Part shown: positions 1 to 11,558 of the stretch, in pieces
Position numbering within the stretch: the first letter of the stretch is position 1
Layout of the letters: each line of letters opens with the position of its first letter
The notes under the pieces: generated by a model
Told to the model about the DNA's origin: nothing
The model's input: the letters and a program-made list of their open reading frames with translations, nothing else
The model's database searches: none
Source of the DNA: Candidatus Accumulibacter phosphatis
Lineage (GTDB): Bacteria; Pseudomonadota; Gammaproteobacteria; Burkholderiales; Rhodocyclaceae
Direction: 5' to 3'
Assembly (NCBI RefSeq): GCF_012939955.1
Contig: NZ_SPMY01000052.1
Location: 5,353 to 61,620, forward strand
Length of the DNA stretch: 56,268 nucleotides
Position numbers and translations under genes: made by a program

Positions 1-4
1 GGGG

Positions 5-55
5 ACGGTCATGACTTTCATCATCCGGGGTATCTCGACTGTCATGATCGTTAGC
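5..55 (-). repeat. 51-bp dispersed palindromic repeat, left copy
   Basis: The reverse complement of 5-55 matches 56118-56168 at 45 of 51 positions without gaps. Each copy has inverted arms GGTCATGAC and GTCATGACC, and the GTCATGAC core is itself palindromic. A third, truncated copy begins near 56243. This looks like a dispersed intergenic element of REP or MITE type. The ATG at position 11 lies inside the repeat, so it is unlikely to be the start of the following gene. Confidence 0.75.
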
Positions 56-85
56 GGCCAAACCAATGCATCTGTCGCAGAACAC

Positions 86-892
86 ATGGCGATTTCATCA
101 ACATTCGTTGCCTCGGACGGGGACGGTTACGAGGTCCAGATGGGCCGATGGAGCCGTCGTCTCGCGCCCCTGTTCATTGACTTCGCGGGGATTGCGGCAG
201 CAGAGCGCGTCCTCGATGTCGGGTGCGGCACGGGCAATCTGAGTTTCAGCATTGCCCGGAACCCGGCCATTGGCAGCGTGCGTGGCATTGATTTTTCGGC
301 CGCTTACGTCGACCACGCCAAGCGACGGAATCGCGATGCGCGCGTCGACTTCGAAGTGGGAGACGCTTGTGCTCTGCCATTTCCGGACGCTTCGTTTGAC
401 CACACCCTCTCGCTGCTGGTCCTGCAATTCATTCCCCAGGCCGATCTCGCTGTGCGCGAGATGCGGCGTGTCACGCGTCCGGGCGGAATTGTCGCCGCCG
501 CGACGTGGGACACACGCGGAGGGCTCGTCTGCGTTCGTCTGATCTTCGATACGGCAGCCATGCTCGATGAACACGGAAATGAGGACAGAGCGCGAGCGTA
601 CACCAAGCCCATGAGTCGCCCCGGAGACTTGGCGCGCGCGTGGCGTGAGGCCGGTCTGGTTGGTGTCGTGGACGGCATGCTGACCATCCGCATGGATTTC
701 GCATCCTTTGCCGACTTCTGGGCACCCGCAGAAGGCAAGGATGGACCGATCGCGGCCTACGTCGGCACCCTTGGCATGCAAGCGCGGGAAAAGCTTCGAG
801 ACATGGTCAAGCTGGCGTATCTAGACGGAGAGGTCGATGGTCCACGGTCCTACGCCGCAACGGCCTGGGTCGTGAAAGGCAAAGTGCCATAG
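86..892 (+). CDS. class I SAM-dependent methyltransferase
   Basis: A 268-residue protein with the class I methyltransferase fold. Motif I is LDVGCGTGNLSF near residue 43, followed by an acidic residue in RGIDFS and the motif IV region DHTLSLLVLQFIPQ. It matches the Methyltransf_11/25 style, which methylates small molecules; the substrate cannot be read from sequence. The frame is open to an ATG at 11, but that codon sits in a dispersed repeat, so the ATG at 86 is preferred. ATG 44 remains possible, and no strong ribosome binding site separates the two. The gene is solitary, followed by almost 500 bases without a gene. Confidence 0.8.
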   Translation: MAISSTFVASDGDGYEVQMGRWSRRLAPLFIDFAGIAAAERVLDVGCGTGNLSFSIARNPAIGSVRGIDFSAAYVDHAKRRNRDARVDFEVGDACALPFPDASFDHTLSLLVLQFIPQADLAVREMRRVTRPGGIVAAATWDTRGGLVCVRLIFDTAAMLDEHGNEDRARAYTKPMSRPGDLARAWREAGLVGVVDGMLTIRMDFASFADFWAPAEGKDGPIAAYVGTLGMQAREKLRDMVKLAYLDGEVDGPRSYAATAWVVKGKVP

Positions 893-1365
893 TCGCTGGA
901 GCCCCTGTGGCGTGGGTCGGCACCGAACCTGTTCAGCGCCAGATACCCATCGTAGTGTTGGCAGGGCCGACCTGCCGCCAACCCCGGAGAAGCCCCCTCA
1001 AGACAGCCAGCATTCCGCGATTGTTCCGAATGGCTGGATTGGCCCGAGATGCTGGCAGTCGCAGAGATGTGCGAGCGTCAGCAGTCGATGGGCGTTGCTG
1101 ACGCTCATCGCCTCAATTGAGGGGCTGGCCGCTGGTCCGCTTGTGGTCGTTATGGATAGATGTTCATAACGGCCACAAACAGCCGTAGCGGCTTCGAAAA
1201 TGGAGCTACGCGAACGGCAGGTAACTCATCAGATACCGGTCCCTCGGCGTTGTAGTACATTGGCCAGATCCTCGGCCATTCCAGAGATAGCAGGAGTGCT
1301 CTATGTTGCGGTCTCGACCCATCACCCACGCCCACGAACCCGCCGCTGAGGACGGCAGCAACTCG
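893..1365. other. non-coding gap between methyltransferase and kdpE
   Basis: Only short frames without recognisable protein character occur here. No tRNA, clear terminator or repeat was seen. The stretch separates the plus-strand methyltransferase from the convergent 3' end of the kdp operon. Confidence 0.5.
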
Positions 1366-2061
1366 TCATACGGAAATAAACCGATAACCTACGCCTGCTT
1401 CTGTAATGATGTGTCTTGGCTGCGACGGATCATCTTCGATTTTCTTCCGTAGCAGCCCCATATAGACCCGAACGTAATGACTGTCGTCGGCATGGGATGG
1501 CCCCCACACGGTCTTGAGCAGTTGGCGATGCGTCAGAACGCTGTCTGGATGGGTGATAAGGTAGGCCAGCAACCGATACTCGATAGGAGTAAGGTGCAGT
1601 GGCTTGCCCGAGAGCTCGACAATCCGCTTGCCGAGGTCGACACGTATCTTGCCGAACTCGAAGACCGTGGAGCCGCTACCGACCGTACTCGATCGGCGTC
1701 TCAATTGAGCACGAACGCGAGCCAGCAGTTCTCCGGCCCCAAAGGGTTTGGTGAGGTAGTCGTCGGCGCCAGCGTCCAGAGCCCCCACCTTGTCGGCTTC
1801 GGTCGTTCGTGCCGACAGCACGATGATAGGGATATCGGACCACGCGCGCAGGTCGCGGATGAAATCGACGCCGTCGCCATCAGGTAGGCCGAGGTCGAGT
1901 ACTACCATGTCCGGCTTGCGGGTACCGGCCTCGATAAGGCCGCGCTGAATGGAGTCAGTTTCGTAGACCTGGCAGCCTTCTGCTTCCAGGGACATCCTGA
2001 TGAAACGCCTGATCTTCGGCTCGTCCTCGATGACGATTACTACGGGCAGCGGTTCGCTCAC
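1366..2061 (-). CDS. kdpE: KdpE response regulator
   Basis: An OmpR/PhoB-type response regulator of 231 residues. The receiver domain (about 1-120) has the acidic pair in IEDEP, the phosphoacceptor Asp56 in VVLDLGLPDG and the conserved Lys in YLTKPFGAGELLAR. The C-terminal winged helix (about 135-231) has LTPIEYRLLAYLITHPDSVL and the KIEDDP...GVGYRF ending. In the family, phosphorylated KdpE activates kdpFABC. The start codon overlaps the kdpD stop by four bases (ATGA), so the kinase and regulator are translationally coupled at the end of the structural operon. Confidence 0.95.
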   Translation of the reverse strand: MSEPLPVVIVIEDEPKIRRFIRMSLEAEGCQVYETDSIQRGLIEAGTRKPDMVVLDLGLPDGDGVDFIRDLRAWSDIPIIVLSARTTEADKVGALDAGADDYLTKPFGAGELLARVRAQLRRRSSTVGSGSTVFEFGKIRVDLGKRIVELSGKPLHLTPIEYRLLAYLITHPDSVLTHRQLLKTVWGPSHADDSHYVRVYMGLLRKKIEDDPSQPRHIITEAGVGYRFISV

Positions 2062-4781
2062 TTCTGGCTCTCCTCCTTCAGAACATCCTCCTCGGCTATA
2101 TCAACGGAAGGAGGATTACCGCGCGGCAGCGAGAATACGAAACGCGCTCCGCTACCGCGGCGGTTCTCGGCCCGAATGGTGCCGCCATGCGCTTCGACAA
2201 TGGCGCGACAGATCGCGAGCCCCAGGCCCACTCCTGTCGTAGCGCTTTCCTTCTGGCCACGCTCGAATTTTTTGAAGATTTCCTCTTCCTTTCCAGCCGG
2301 CAAACCGGGTCCATCATCCTCGACCGATATGTCTTCATAATCGCGGGCCCCCAGTGTTGCGCCGATTCCGATCATGCTTCCGGGGGGGGTGTATTTGGCG
2401 GCATTTTCCAGTAGATTCGACAGCACACGTTCGATCAGTACGGCGTCGAATTGCAGCAGAGGCAAATCGTCCGGCAGGTTGACGCTCACGCGGTGGCGAG
2501 CGAGGGTCGCTCCCGTCGCCTTGATGGCGCTGCCAACTACTTCCTCGAGCGGTTGCCACTGCCTGTTGAGCTTGACTGCACCGGCTTGCAGACGGGCCAT
2601 ATCGAGCAGGTTGTCGACCAGCGAGTTCATGCGTAACGACTCTTCGCGCATCGACATAGAGATTTCGCACTGCTGTCCTGTCAGCGGTGGCTGCGTCATG
2701 GACATCGAGTCGGCCAAGCCGACCAACGCCGCGAGAGGCGTGCGCAGGTCATGCGAGATGGCCGATAGCAGCGAATTGCGCAGCCGCTCTGACTCCATCT
2801 GCACTGTGGTCATCTGCGCCACATCGACGTAATGAACTCGTTCGAGAGAAATGGCGGTCAGCCGCGCGAAGGTGTCGAGGAGACGACGCTGCTCGGGAGC
2901 CATCAGCCGCCTCTGATGGCGCGGCTCCAGTACCAGCACGCCGCGCGTGCGCATCGGCGCCTTGAGTGGAATATAGAGGAGCGGGCTTCCCGCCAGGGTG
3001 TCTGTGCCGCAGCCGGCCTCGGCACCGTGGTCGAAGGCCCACTGGCTGATACCCATGTCCACCGCCGGCACGCCGCCGGGGATCTGGATCGGCTCCTGCA
3101 ACCGGCCTTTTTCGTCGGCCAGGACGATGGCGGTTCGGGCGCCGAATCCGGTCTCGGCAAAACGCTGGCTGATTTCGGCGATCTGTTCCGGCACTAGCGC
3201 TCCCGACAAGTCACGCGACATTTCATAGAGTGCCCTAACCCGTTGTTCGCGGCGGCTGGCGACGCGGGCCTGGAACTTGAGACCCGCGGTGAGCTTGGCG
3301 GTAACCAGGCCGACGGCCAGCATGACGGCGAAAGTCATCAGGTACTGGACGTCGCTGACTGCGAATGAAAATCGCGGCGGCACGAAGAAAAAATCGAAAG
3401 CCGCAACGTTAAGGAAGGCTGCCGCGACCGCCGGGCCGAGACCGTAGCGAACTGCGGACAGAACGACCGCCATCAGGAAAAGCATGGCGATGTTGGCAAG
3501 ATCGAACACCGAATGCAGCGGCATGGCGATGAGTGTCGCCAGCGCGCAGAAGACAACGCTCATCGCGAACGACTGCCAGGATGCATTCAGCCGATCGAGC
3601 AGCGACTCGTCAGTTGGCTCCTCCTGGCGCTTGTCTGGCCGCGCCTCCTCGCGCGCAACCTGAATAACGTCGAGATCGGGTGCATGCTTGCCCACACGGT
3701 CGGCGAAGGAGCGGTACCACGGCCGCCAATCGCGCACATGATCTCGGCCGACGACGATGTTCGAAAGGTTGTGGTCTCGGGCATAGGCGACGATTGTCTC
3801 GATGGCGTCGCTGCCGGCCAGGCTTGCCGTTTCTGCCCCAGTCTCCTGCGCCAGTTTAAGGTTCTTGAGGATAGGCAGGCGGCGCTTCTCTGAGAGGTGC
3901 CGCAGTTCCGGCGTCTCGACATAGATCACGTGCCACGGCACGTCAAGCCTGGTGGCGATGCGGGCGGCGCTGCGGATGATGCGGTCGCTGCCGTCGCCCG
4001 GGCCGATACAGGCCAGAAGCGATTCACGGGTCTGCCAGGCGCGAGCGACAGATTGGTCGCGCCGATACTGGATCATCTCGCCGTCAACGCGGTCGGCGGT
4101 GCGGCGAAGGGCGAGTTCGCGTAGCGCGATCAGATTGCCCTTGCGAAAGAAATTCTGGATCGCACGCTCGGCCTGGTGCGGAAGATAGACCTTTCCTTCC
4201 TTCAGTCGCTGCAGCAGTTCGTCGGGCGTCAGATCGACGAGCACGACTTGATCAGCGGCGTCGAAGACATGATCAGGAACTGTTTCCCAGACACGGATAC
4301 CGGTAATGCCACCGACAACGTCATTGAGGGTTTCCAGGTGCTGGACGTTAACTGTCGAATAGACATCTATACCCGACGACTGAAGTTCCTCGACATCCTG
4401 CCAGCGCTTGGGATGGCGCGAACCTGGCACGTTGGAGTGAGCAAGCTCGTCCATCAGAATAAGTTCGGGCTTGCGCGCCAGAGCGCCGTCGATGTCGAAT
4501 TCCTTCAGCACCTTGTCACGGTAGGCGACCTCCTTCAGTGGCAGACGTGCCAGTCCGGTCAGCAAGGCTTCGGTTTCCTTGCGACCATGGGTTTCCACGA
4601 CACCGATGACGACGTCCGTACCTTGCTCGGTCTGCTGGCGCGCGGCCGACAGCATGGCGTAGGTCTTGCCGACACCCGCCGAAGCGCCGAAGAAGAGCTT
4701 CAGCTTACCGCGGGTGGCACGAATCTCCTCTTCCTTGATCCGGCCGAGGAGTTCGTCGGGATCGGGACGGGCGTCGTTCAT
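2058..4781 (-). CDS. kdpD: KdpD sensor histidine kinase
   Basis: A full-length KdpD of 907 residues. The N-terminal KdpD domain carries a Walker A motif, GASAGVGKT, at about 32-40. A Usp-like domain (about 250-375) follows, then four closely spaced membrane segments (about 400-500), a GAF-like region and the kinase core. The phosphoacceptor His is near 677 in SHDLRTPLAAL. The N box is NLLENAAKYTPPG and the G boxes are DDGPGLP and GVGLGLAICR. It senses potassium limitation or turgor and phosphorylates KdpE. It overlaps kdpC and kdpE by four bases each. An eight-base C/G run inside TPPG is in frame, so it is not damaged. Confidence 0.95.
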   Translation of the reverse strand: MNDARPDPDELLGRIKEEEIRATRGKLKLFFGASAGVGKTYAMLSAARQQTEQGTDVVIGVVETHGRKETEALLTGLARLPLKEVAYRDKVLKEFDIDGALARKPELILMDELAHSNVPGSRHPKRWQDVEELQSSGIDVYSTVNVQHLETLNDVVGGITGIRVWETVPDHVFDAADQVVLVDLTPDELLQRLKEGKVYLPHQAERAIQNFFRKGNLIALRELALRRTADRVDGEMIQYRRDQSVARAWQTRESLLACIGPGDGSDRIIRSAARIATRLDVPWHVIYVETPELRHLSEKRRLPILKNLKLAQETGAETASLAGSDAIETIVAYARDHNLSNIVVGRDHVRDWRPWYRSFADRVGKHAPDLDVIQVAREEARPDKRQEEPTDESLLDRLNASWQSFAMSVVFCALATLIAMPLHSVFDLANIAMLFLMAVVLSAVRYGLGPAVAAAFLNVAAFDFFFVPPRFSFAVSDVQYLMTFAVMLAVGLVTAKLTAGLKFQARVASRREQRVRALYEMSRDLSGALVPEQIAEISQRFAETGFGARTAIVLADEKGRLQEPIQIPGGVPAVDMGISQWAFDHGAEAGCGTDTLAGSPLLYIPLKAPMRTRGVLVLEPRHQRRLMAPEQRRLLDTFARLTAISLERVHYVDVAQMTTVQMESERLRNSLLSAISHDLRTPLAALVGLADSMSMTQPPLTGQQCEISMSMREESLRMNSLVDNLLDMARLQAGAVKLNRQWQPLEEVVGSAIKATGATLARHRVSVNLPDDLPLLQFDAVLIERVLSNLLENAAKYTPPGSMIGIGATLGARDYEDISVEDDGPGLPAGKEEEIFKKFERGQKESATTGVGLGLAICRAIVEAHGGTIRAENRRGSGARFVFSLPRGNPPSVDIAEEDVLKEESQK

Positions 4782-5356
4782 TTTCCTTGCTGGTCATCCA
4801 GCGTCAAGTTCAGCAGCAATACGTTAACACGAGGCTCGCCGAAGAGGCCCCATTGCCGTCCTTCGGTATGTACATCGATCAGGGCCGCTACCTGTTCCGG
4901 TGGTAGCTTGCGCGCTGCGGCAACGCGCGCGACCTGGTAGCGGGCCGCTGCCGGGCTGATATGCGGATCAAGGCCGCTGGCGGATGCGGTGACCAGATCG
5001 GCCGGGATGGGTAACTGGTTGCCGGGATCGACCGCCTTGAGAGTCTCGATGCGCTCTCTGGCGGCAGCCACCAGCGCCGGGTTCAACGGCCCCTGGTTTG
5101 ATCCACCCGAAGTGATGCCGTTGTAGGGCTGCGGTGACGTGGCTGACGGTCTCCCCCAAAAGTACCTTTGCTCAGCGAAGTTCTGACCAATCAGTGTTGA
5201 GCCGACCGGCTTGCCACCCCTGACGAGCAGGCTGCCGGCAGCAGTATCTGGAAAGACAGCCTGGGCAATGCCGGTTACCGCCACGGGATAGACAATGCCG
5301 GTAATGGCGGACAGCAGCATGAACAGAGTGATGGCTGGACGTAACAGTGTTTTCAT
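4778..5356 (-). CDS. kdpC: KdpC, potassium-transporting ATPase subunit C
   Basis: A 192-residue KdpC. It has one N-terminal membrane helix (about 8-32) and a periplasmic domain. Conserved blocks are LIGQNFAEQRYFWGRPSAT, the SGGSNQGPLNP loop, SASGLDPHISPAAARYQ and the end block LIDVHTEGRQWGLFGEPRVNVLLLNLTL. In the family, KdpC bridges KdpA and KdpB and stabilises the complex. The gene lies 14 bases after kdpB, and its stop overlaps the kdpD start (ATGA). That overlap fuses the transporter and sensor cistrons into one operon. Confidence 0.95.
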   Translation of the reverse strand: MKTLLRPAITLFMLLSAITGIVYPVAVTGIAQAVFPDTAAGSLLVRGGKPVGSTLIGQNFAEQRYFWGRPSATSPQPYNGITSGGSNQGPLNPALVAAARERIETLKAVDPGNQLPIPADLVTASASGLDPHISPAAARYQVARVAAARKLPPEQVAALIDVHTEGRQWGLFGEPRVNVLLLNLTLDDQQGK

Positions 5357-5370
5357 GACGACTTCCTTTC

Positions 5371-7437
<2,067 letters not shown>

Positions 7438-7453
7438 GATTGTCTCCTTCGGC

Positions 7454-9241
7454 TCAGTGGGCGGGGTAGAGCATTAGATGCTCGACCACCGGCCCGAGCG
7501 CGAGCGCGGGAACGTAGTTCAGGGCGCCAACCAGCACGACGGTGCCAATCAACAGCACGACGAACAGGGGGCCATGGGTCGGCATGGTGCCGGCACTGGC
7601 GGTAATGCGCTTCTTGGCGGCGAGGCCGCCGGCCAGGGCCAGTACCGGCACGATGACGCCGAAGCGGCCGAACCACATGGCAACTGCCAGCAAGCCGTTG
7701 TAGAAGGGCGTATTGGCTGAGAGTCCGGCGAAGGCACTGCCGTTGTTATTGGCGGCCGATGTGAAGGCGTAGAGAATTTCCGAGAAGCCGTGGGCGCCAG
7801 GGTTGGCGATACCGGCGATACCGTCTGTGGTCATCACGGCGATGGCGGTGCCGGCCAGTACCAAGAACGGCGTGACGAGGATGGTGATCGACACCATCTT
7901 TATTTCATGCGCCTCGATCTTCTTGCCCAAGTATTCGGGCGTGCGGCCGATCATCAGCCCGGCGATGAATACCGCCATGACGGCGAACACCAACATGCCA
8001 TAGAGGCCGGTGCCGACGCCGCCGAACACCACTTCGCCGAGCATCATGTCCCACAGCGGCACGAAGCCGCCCAGTGGAGTGAAGGAGTCGTGCATGGCGT
8101 TGACGGCTCCACAGGACGCCAGCGTGGTGATGGTAGCGAACAGACCCGATTCGGCGATGCCGAAACGCGTTTCCTTGCCTTCCATGTTGCCGGCCGCCAT
8201 GTCGACGCCGAGATTGGCCAGCAGCGGGTTGCCCTGTTGCTCGAAGCTGATGGCCGCGATGGCCACGACCACGAACATCAACGTCATGGCAGCCAGCACG
8301 GCCCAGCCTTGGCGCATGTCGCCAACCATACGGCCGAAGGTCAGGCACAGGGCCGCCGGGATCAGGAAGATCGACAGCATCTGAATGAAGTTGGAAAGCG
8401 GCGTCGGGTTTTCGTAGGGGTGCGCCGAGTTGGCGTTGAAGAAGCCGCCGCCATTCGTGCCGAGGGTCTTGATGGCTTCCTGCGAGGCGACCGGGCCCAT
8501 CGGCAAGGTCTGGGTCTGCGTAGTGGCGGGTTCGGTGATGGCGACGCCCTTGTCGTCCTTGAGCGGCTGGCCGGCGGCGTCGAGCTTGGGATTGTCGTAT
8601 TCTGTCACTTGCAGCGTTGTCACGTCCTTGTAAGGGTCGAAGTTCTGGATCGCGCCTTGGCTGACCAGAAACAACGCGTAGACCAGCGCTATCGGCAGCA
8701 GCACATAGAGCGTAATGCGGGTCAGATCGACCCAGGCGTTGCCGATGGTCCTGGCCGTATGACGGGCAAAGCTGCGGATCAGCGCGATGACGACGACGAT
8801 GCCGGTGGCTGCCGAGAAAAAGTTCTGCACCGTGAGACCTAGCATCTGCGTCAAGTAGCTCATCGTCGATTCACCTGAATAGCCTTGCCAGTTGGTGTTG
8901 GTAGCAAAGCTGACAGCGCTGTTGAACGATGAATCCGGGCTGACGTTGGCCATCCCCTGGGGATTGAGCGGCAGCCAGAGTTGCAGCCGTTGCAGGGTAT
9001 ACACCGCCAGCGCGCCGAGGACGTTGAACAGCAGGATCGCCAGCGCGTAGTGCAGCCAGCCCATTTCCTCGTCGCGGCGCACGCCGCACAGGCGATACAG
9101 CAAAGATTCAATGCCACCACCAAAGCGGAGGGCGAGGCCGCGGCCTTCCATCACAGCAGCAATGTAGCTGCCGAGCGGCTTCGCTGCGAGCAGCAGCAGC
9201 GCCAGGTAAACCCCGAGGAGAAGCCAGGCATGAATGGTCAT
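7454..9241 (-). CDS. kdpA: KdpA, potassium-translocating subunit A
   Basis: The channel-like subunit, 595 residues with about ten membrane helices. Selectivity-filter-like loops include [44 protein letters not shown] and [13 protein letters not shown]. The frame is open further upstream to 9382, but residues before [10 protein letters not shown] do not look like KdpA. The ATG at 9241 overlaps the kdpF stop (ATGA) and has GGAGG upstream, so it is chosen. KdpA provides the potassium path through the inner membrane. Confidence 0.96.
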   Translation of the reverse strand: MTIHAWLLLGVYLALLLLAAKPLGSYIAAVMEGRGLALRFGGGIESLLYRLCGVRRDEEMGWLHYALAILLFNVLGALAVYTLQRLQLWLPLNPQGMANVSPDSSFNSAVSFATNTNWQGYSGESTMSYLTQMLGLTVQNFFSAATGIVVVIALIRSFARHTARTIGNAWVDLTRITLYVLLPIALVYALFLVSQGAIQNFDPYKDVTTLQVTEYDNPKLDAAGQPLKDDKGVAITEPATTQTQTLPMGPVASQEAIKTLGTNGGGFFNANSAHPYENPTPLSNFIQMLSIFLIPAALCLTFGRMVGDMRQGWAVLAAMTLMFVVVAIAAISFEQQGNPLLANLGVDMAAGNMEGKETRFGIAESGLFATITTLASCGAVNAMHDSFTPLGGFVPLWDMMLGEVVFGGVGTGLYGMLVFAVMAVFIAGLMIGRTPEYLGKKIEAHEIKMVSITILVTPFLVLAGTAIAVMTTDGIAGIANPGAHGFSEILYAFTSAANNNGSAFAGLSANTPFYNGLLAVAMWFGRFGVIVPVLALAGGLAAKKRITASAGTMPTHGPLFVVLLIGTVVLVGALNYVPALALGPVVEHLMLYPAH

Positions 9242-9330
9242 GAAAAATCCTCCGGGTTGAGCAGGGCCGCGATCAGGTAGATAAGCAGCGCGACCGCGGC
9301 GACGGCGCTGACGATATGAAGCCAGGTCAT
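9238..9330 (-). CDS. kdpF: KdpF, small membrane subunit of the Kdp ATPase
   Basis: A 30-residue protein starting [20 protein letters not shown] and ending ALLNPEDFS. It is a single hydrophobic helix followed by the L-x-x-P-E/D-x-F end typical of KdpF. In the family it is a lipid-like stabiliser of KdpABC. The stop overlaps the kdpA start, and the start overlaps the stop of another 30-codon ORF upstream. The assignment rests on size, position and the PEDF ending. Confidence 0.88.
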   Translation of the reverse strand: MTWLHIVSAVAAVALLIYLIAALLNPEDFS

Positions 9331-9419
9331 TTGGCACCTCCAAGTTTGGCGCAGCCGATGGCCATGAAAGCCACCAGACCAAAGAACAGACCTATGCCTG
9401 CGAGATAGACGATATCCAT
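9327..9419 (-). CDS. 30-residue membrane peptide heading the kdp operon
   Basis: Just upstream of kdpF is an ORF of 30 codons. It begins [20 protein letters not shown] and ends with [10 protein letters not shown]. It is one hydrophobic helix plus a short basic tail with a Cys, shaped much like KdpF. A strong GGAGG lies 5 bases before the ATG, and the stop overlaps the kdpF start by four bases (ATGA). This makes it the first cistron of the operon. I do not know a named family. It could be a further small subunit or only a coupling leader peptide. Coding is well supported by the Shine-Dalgarno site and overlap; the function is unknown. Confidence 0.65.
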   Translation of the reverse strand: MDIVYLAGIGLFFGLVAFMAIGCAKLGGAK

Positions 9420-9515
9420 GTTTGCCTCCGTAATGGTCTTGCAGCGACCCCATTACTATGGGCAAGGGGATTTCAAGATGCTCAAAAGGTTTGCGGCGGC
9501 GATATAAAAATCGTG
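9420..9515 (-). promoter_or_regulatory. candidate kdp promoter and KdpE site region
   Basis: The kdp operon must be expressed from this leader on the minus strand. An AT-rich block reading GATTTTTATATCG on the minus strand lies near 9501-9513, followed by a G/C block. This broadly resembles the T-rich then C-rich layout of the E. coli KdpE box. No convincing -10/-35 pair can be chosen by eye. The assignment rests mainly on position. Confidence 0.25.
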
Positions 9516-9679
9516 ACAAAACCGCAGGGAAGTCAGTCCTGCAAAGACGCGCAACCATTAGCTTCAGAAGACACTCTCTTGCCTTGCAGCCGTCGCTGTT
9601 GATGGACTGTTTTGGGGCGCGCGTCCCGTTGATCATCGCTGACCCGATGGACCGCTTGGGCCGATGATGCAGACCGACG

Positions 9680-9860
9680 TCAGACTCCCGGCACCGGTAG
9701 CTTCATGATCTGTGAGCGGTCATTGCCAATGAACAGGTCATCGGGCAGGTAGGGGTCGAAAGGGTGAGTAGCGCTTTCGGGTAAGCAGCCGCTCGGATTG
9801 GTCTGCCCCGGCTTTTCCGCCGGACCTCCTCGAACGTCGGCAATGCGGAGTACAGCAGCC
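9680..9860 (-). pseudogene. gene-end remnant A of a tandem pair
   Basis: On the minus strand a frame ends DPYLPDDLFIGNDRSQIMKL, then PVPGV and a TGA at 9680-9682. About 230 bases upstream a second frame (remnant B) ends similarly, DPQLPDEF...QMRKLAVTGI, also with TGA. The two are diverged copies of one C-terminus. No full reading frame precedes this one; a nearby frame (9703-9912) suggests a shift. I do not recognise the family. Confidence 0.35.
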
Positions 9861-9911
9861 GTTCAAGGCGCATGGCCCCAATGACCGCAGCGGCCGAGGA
9901 CCAGTCCGACA

Positions 9912-10015
9912 TCAGATTCCCGTGACCGCCAGCTTTCGCATCTGTAAGCCGCCGTCGAACATGATGAATTCATCAGGTAGCTGAGGGTCGGACGCGGTCG
10001 TTAACAAGCCAAGTA
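9912..10015 (-). pseudogene. gene-end remnant B of a tandem pair
   Basis: The minus-strand frame reads GLLTTASDPQLPDEFIMFDG, then GLQMRKLAVTGI and TGA at 9912-9914. It parallels remnant A downstream. The frame is closed by a stop a few codons upstream, so only the C-terminus survives. Together the two suggest repeated insertion or duplication followed by decay in the 9.6-10.6 kb gap. Confidence 0.35.
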
Positions 10016-10460
10016 GACATCAGTTCAGCCGTCCTCGCCCGAACCCCTGATCGCGTTTGCATCATTATCGGCAGCGGCTTTCCGCCGCTTTGACGAGTCG
10101 CTTCGGGATGAAGTAGGCAATGAGGGTTCATCAGTGATTAGTCCGCAGCGGTGAGCCGAGATCAGCGCGGCCTTGAGGTGAGGAACTGTGCCCGAGTCTG
10201 GCCTGGAGGCGCTGGCCGTGGGCTGATGGCCGCCTTCCGGGAACGCTCGACGGAGAACTGGACGCCGCGGCGCGGACGCGGTGCCGGCAAGGCTAGCGGT
10301 GGCGAATACGGTTCGGGCAAGACGTTTTTGGCCGTTGGCTGCAAGAACGAGTTCGGGCAGGCGGGCGGGCGGTCTCGCGACTCAGCAATCCCGTTCCATC
10401 CTCTCACTCTTTCCCTGCGCATTGACATAGCGAACACTGGACACGCGAAAAGCCGAAGCT

Positions 10461-10498
10461 CTGGATTGCCGCGTCGGCTTCGCCTCCTCGCCATGACG
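10461..10498. repeat. REP-like GC-rich intergenic repeat
   Basis: The stretch read on the minus strand, GTCATGGCGAGGAGGCGAAG followed by CCGACGCGGCAATCCAG, resembles a short repeat seen between genes in many proteobacteria (GTCATTGCGAGGAGCGAAGC type). It can fold around GGCGAAGCC. Only one copy was noticed in this window, so the repeat call rests on resemblance. Confidence 0.4.
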
Positions 10499-10642
10499 GC
10501 GGGTAGGAGAGGCTTGCCGAAAGTCTCCTCAAAAATGCAAGCCTCCACTCGGTCGCTCGTTCGAGGAAGGGCGAGGCGAAAACAGCGCAGATCAGGAGCG
10601 GTGGCGCGGTCGCCGCGGCGATGATGATCGTCAAGGAAGGTC

Positions 10643-11359
10643 TTACCCTGACGAAGGCTGCTGCGGCGATTTCCAGCGCTGGACGATCTGCTCAGCGAGG
10701 TCGGTGAGTTCCGCTGCCACCACGTCCGGGATAGGTACTTCTGCGGCGGGCAGAATCGCGTTGTGCGGACGTGTGACGAGTGCGCCGCGGCAGCCGGCAG
10801 CCTGGGCACCAATCGTATCCCATAAGTGACAGGCGACAAGGCACAGCGCCGACGTCTCAACGCGCAGTTCTTCGGCTACTTGACGGTAGGTCTCGGGGGC
10901 GGGCTTGAATTTGCGAACCGACTCGACACTGAAGGAGCGTTCGAAGAATTCGCCAATGCCGGCGCGTTCAAGCGGCGTCGGCGAAGAGGCGCTCGCCGAG
11001 TTGGTCAGGGTCACGAGCCTGAATCCCGCAGCGCGTAAGCGGCTGAGCGCGGGAACGACGTCGGCATGGGCCGGCATGGTGTTCATGCGCGTCTTCAGTT
11101 CCTCGATGTCGCCGTCGGCGATGCTGACGCCGTGGATTGACGCCAGCATGCGCAGGCTCCCGACGCCCAGTTCTCCGAACGGTGTGTACAGGCCCGAGAG
11201 GGTCATCGTTTGGGAGTAGAGAATCAATTGCGCAAACCACTCGCGCAACACGGACGGATCGCCAAAGACGCGCTCAAACAAGGGTTCGAGCGTGGTGATG
11301 TCGAGCAGCGTCTCATTGACGTCGAAAACGATGATCGAAGCAGCGGTGTCGTGGGCCAT
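10643..11359 (-). CDS. HAD-superfamily haloacid dehalogenase type II-like hydrolase
   Basis: A 238-residue HAD hydrolase of the L-2-haloacid dehalogenase group. The nucleophile Asp13 lies in VFDVNETLLD. Motif II is TLTNSA, the lysine motif is KPAPETYRQV, and the motif III region is VACHLWDTIGAQAAG. The DVNETL form rather than DxDGTL is typical of type II haloacid dehalogenases, which hydrolyse C-halogen bonds, although many such proteins have other substrates. The upstream in-frame ATG at 11422 is rejected in favour of 11359, which has AAAAAAGGA before it. The gene stands alone between decayed DNA on both sides. Confidence 0.8.
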   Translation of the reverse strand: MAHDTAASIIVFDVNETLLDITTLEPLFERVFGDPSVLREWFAQLILYSQTMTLSGLYTPFGELGVGSLRMLASIHGVSIADGDIEELKTRMNTMPAHADVVPALSRLRAAGFRLVTLTNSASASSPTPLERAGIGEFFERSFSVESVRKFKPAPETYRQVAEELRVETSALCLVACHLWDTIGAQAAGCRGALVTRPHNAILPAAEVPIPDVVAAELTDLAEQIVQRWKSPQQPSSG

Positions 11360-11499
11360 GGGGCATCCTTTTTTCGGTGTTGCTGTCGCATCATCGGCAA
11401 TGCCAGCTTCCTGACAGAGCATTTCGACAGCGCAGATTGAGAAGTGGGAGGAGTCAGAACGGTAGATGGCTACTCGCCCCGAGCGATGGACGAATCAGG

Positions 11500-11558
11500 C
11501 CCCCTGGCGCCACGCAAACTGGCGCAGCGGCGCATTAACGGGGGTTCGCGCCAGGGGG
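11500..11558. repeat. perfect 11-bp inverted repeat in a gene-poor gap
   Basis: The arms CCCCCTGGCGC (11500-11510) and GCGCCAGGGGG (11548-11558) are exact reverse complements around a 37-base loop. The surrounding stretch 11430-11930 has no convincing gene. The structure could be a transposon-end relic, a terminator without a T tract, or a chance GC-rich palindrome. Confidence 0.4.

Noticed and set aside
7454..9382. Longer KdpA starting at 9382
   Set aside because: The first 47 residues are not KdpA-like and run through kdpF and the small ORF; 9241 has a ribosome binding site and ATGA coupling.
10151..10860. Overlapping plus and minus frames of 157 and 232 codons
   Set aside because: Arg/Pro/Ser-rich composition typical of GC-rich non-coding frames, no domain, and they cover a REP-like repeat.
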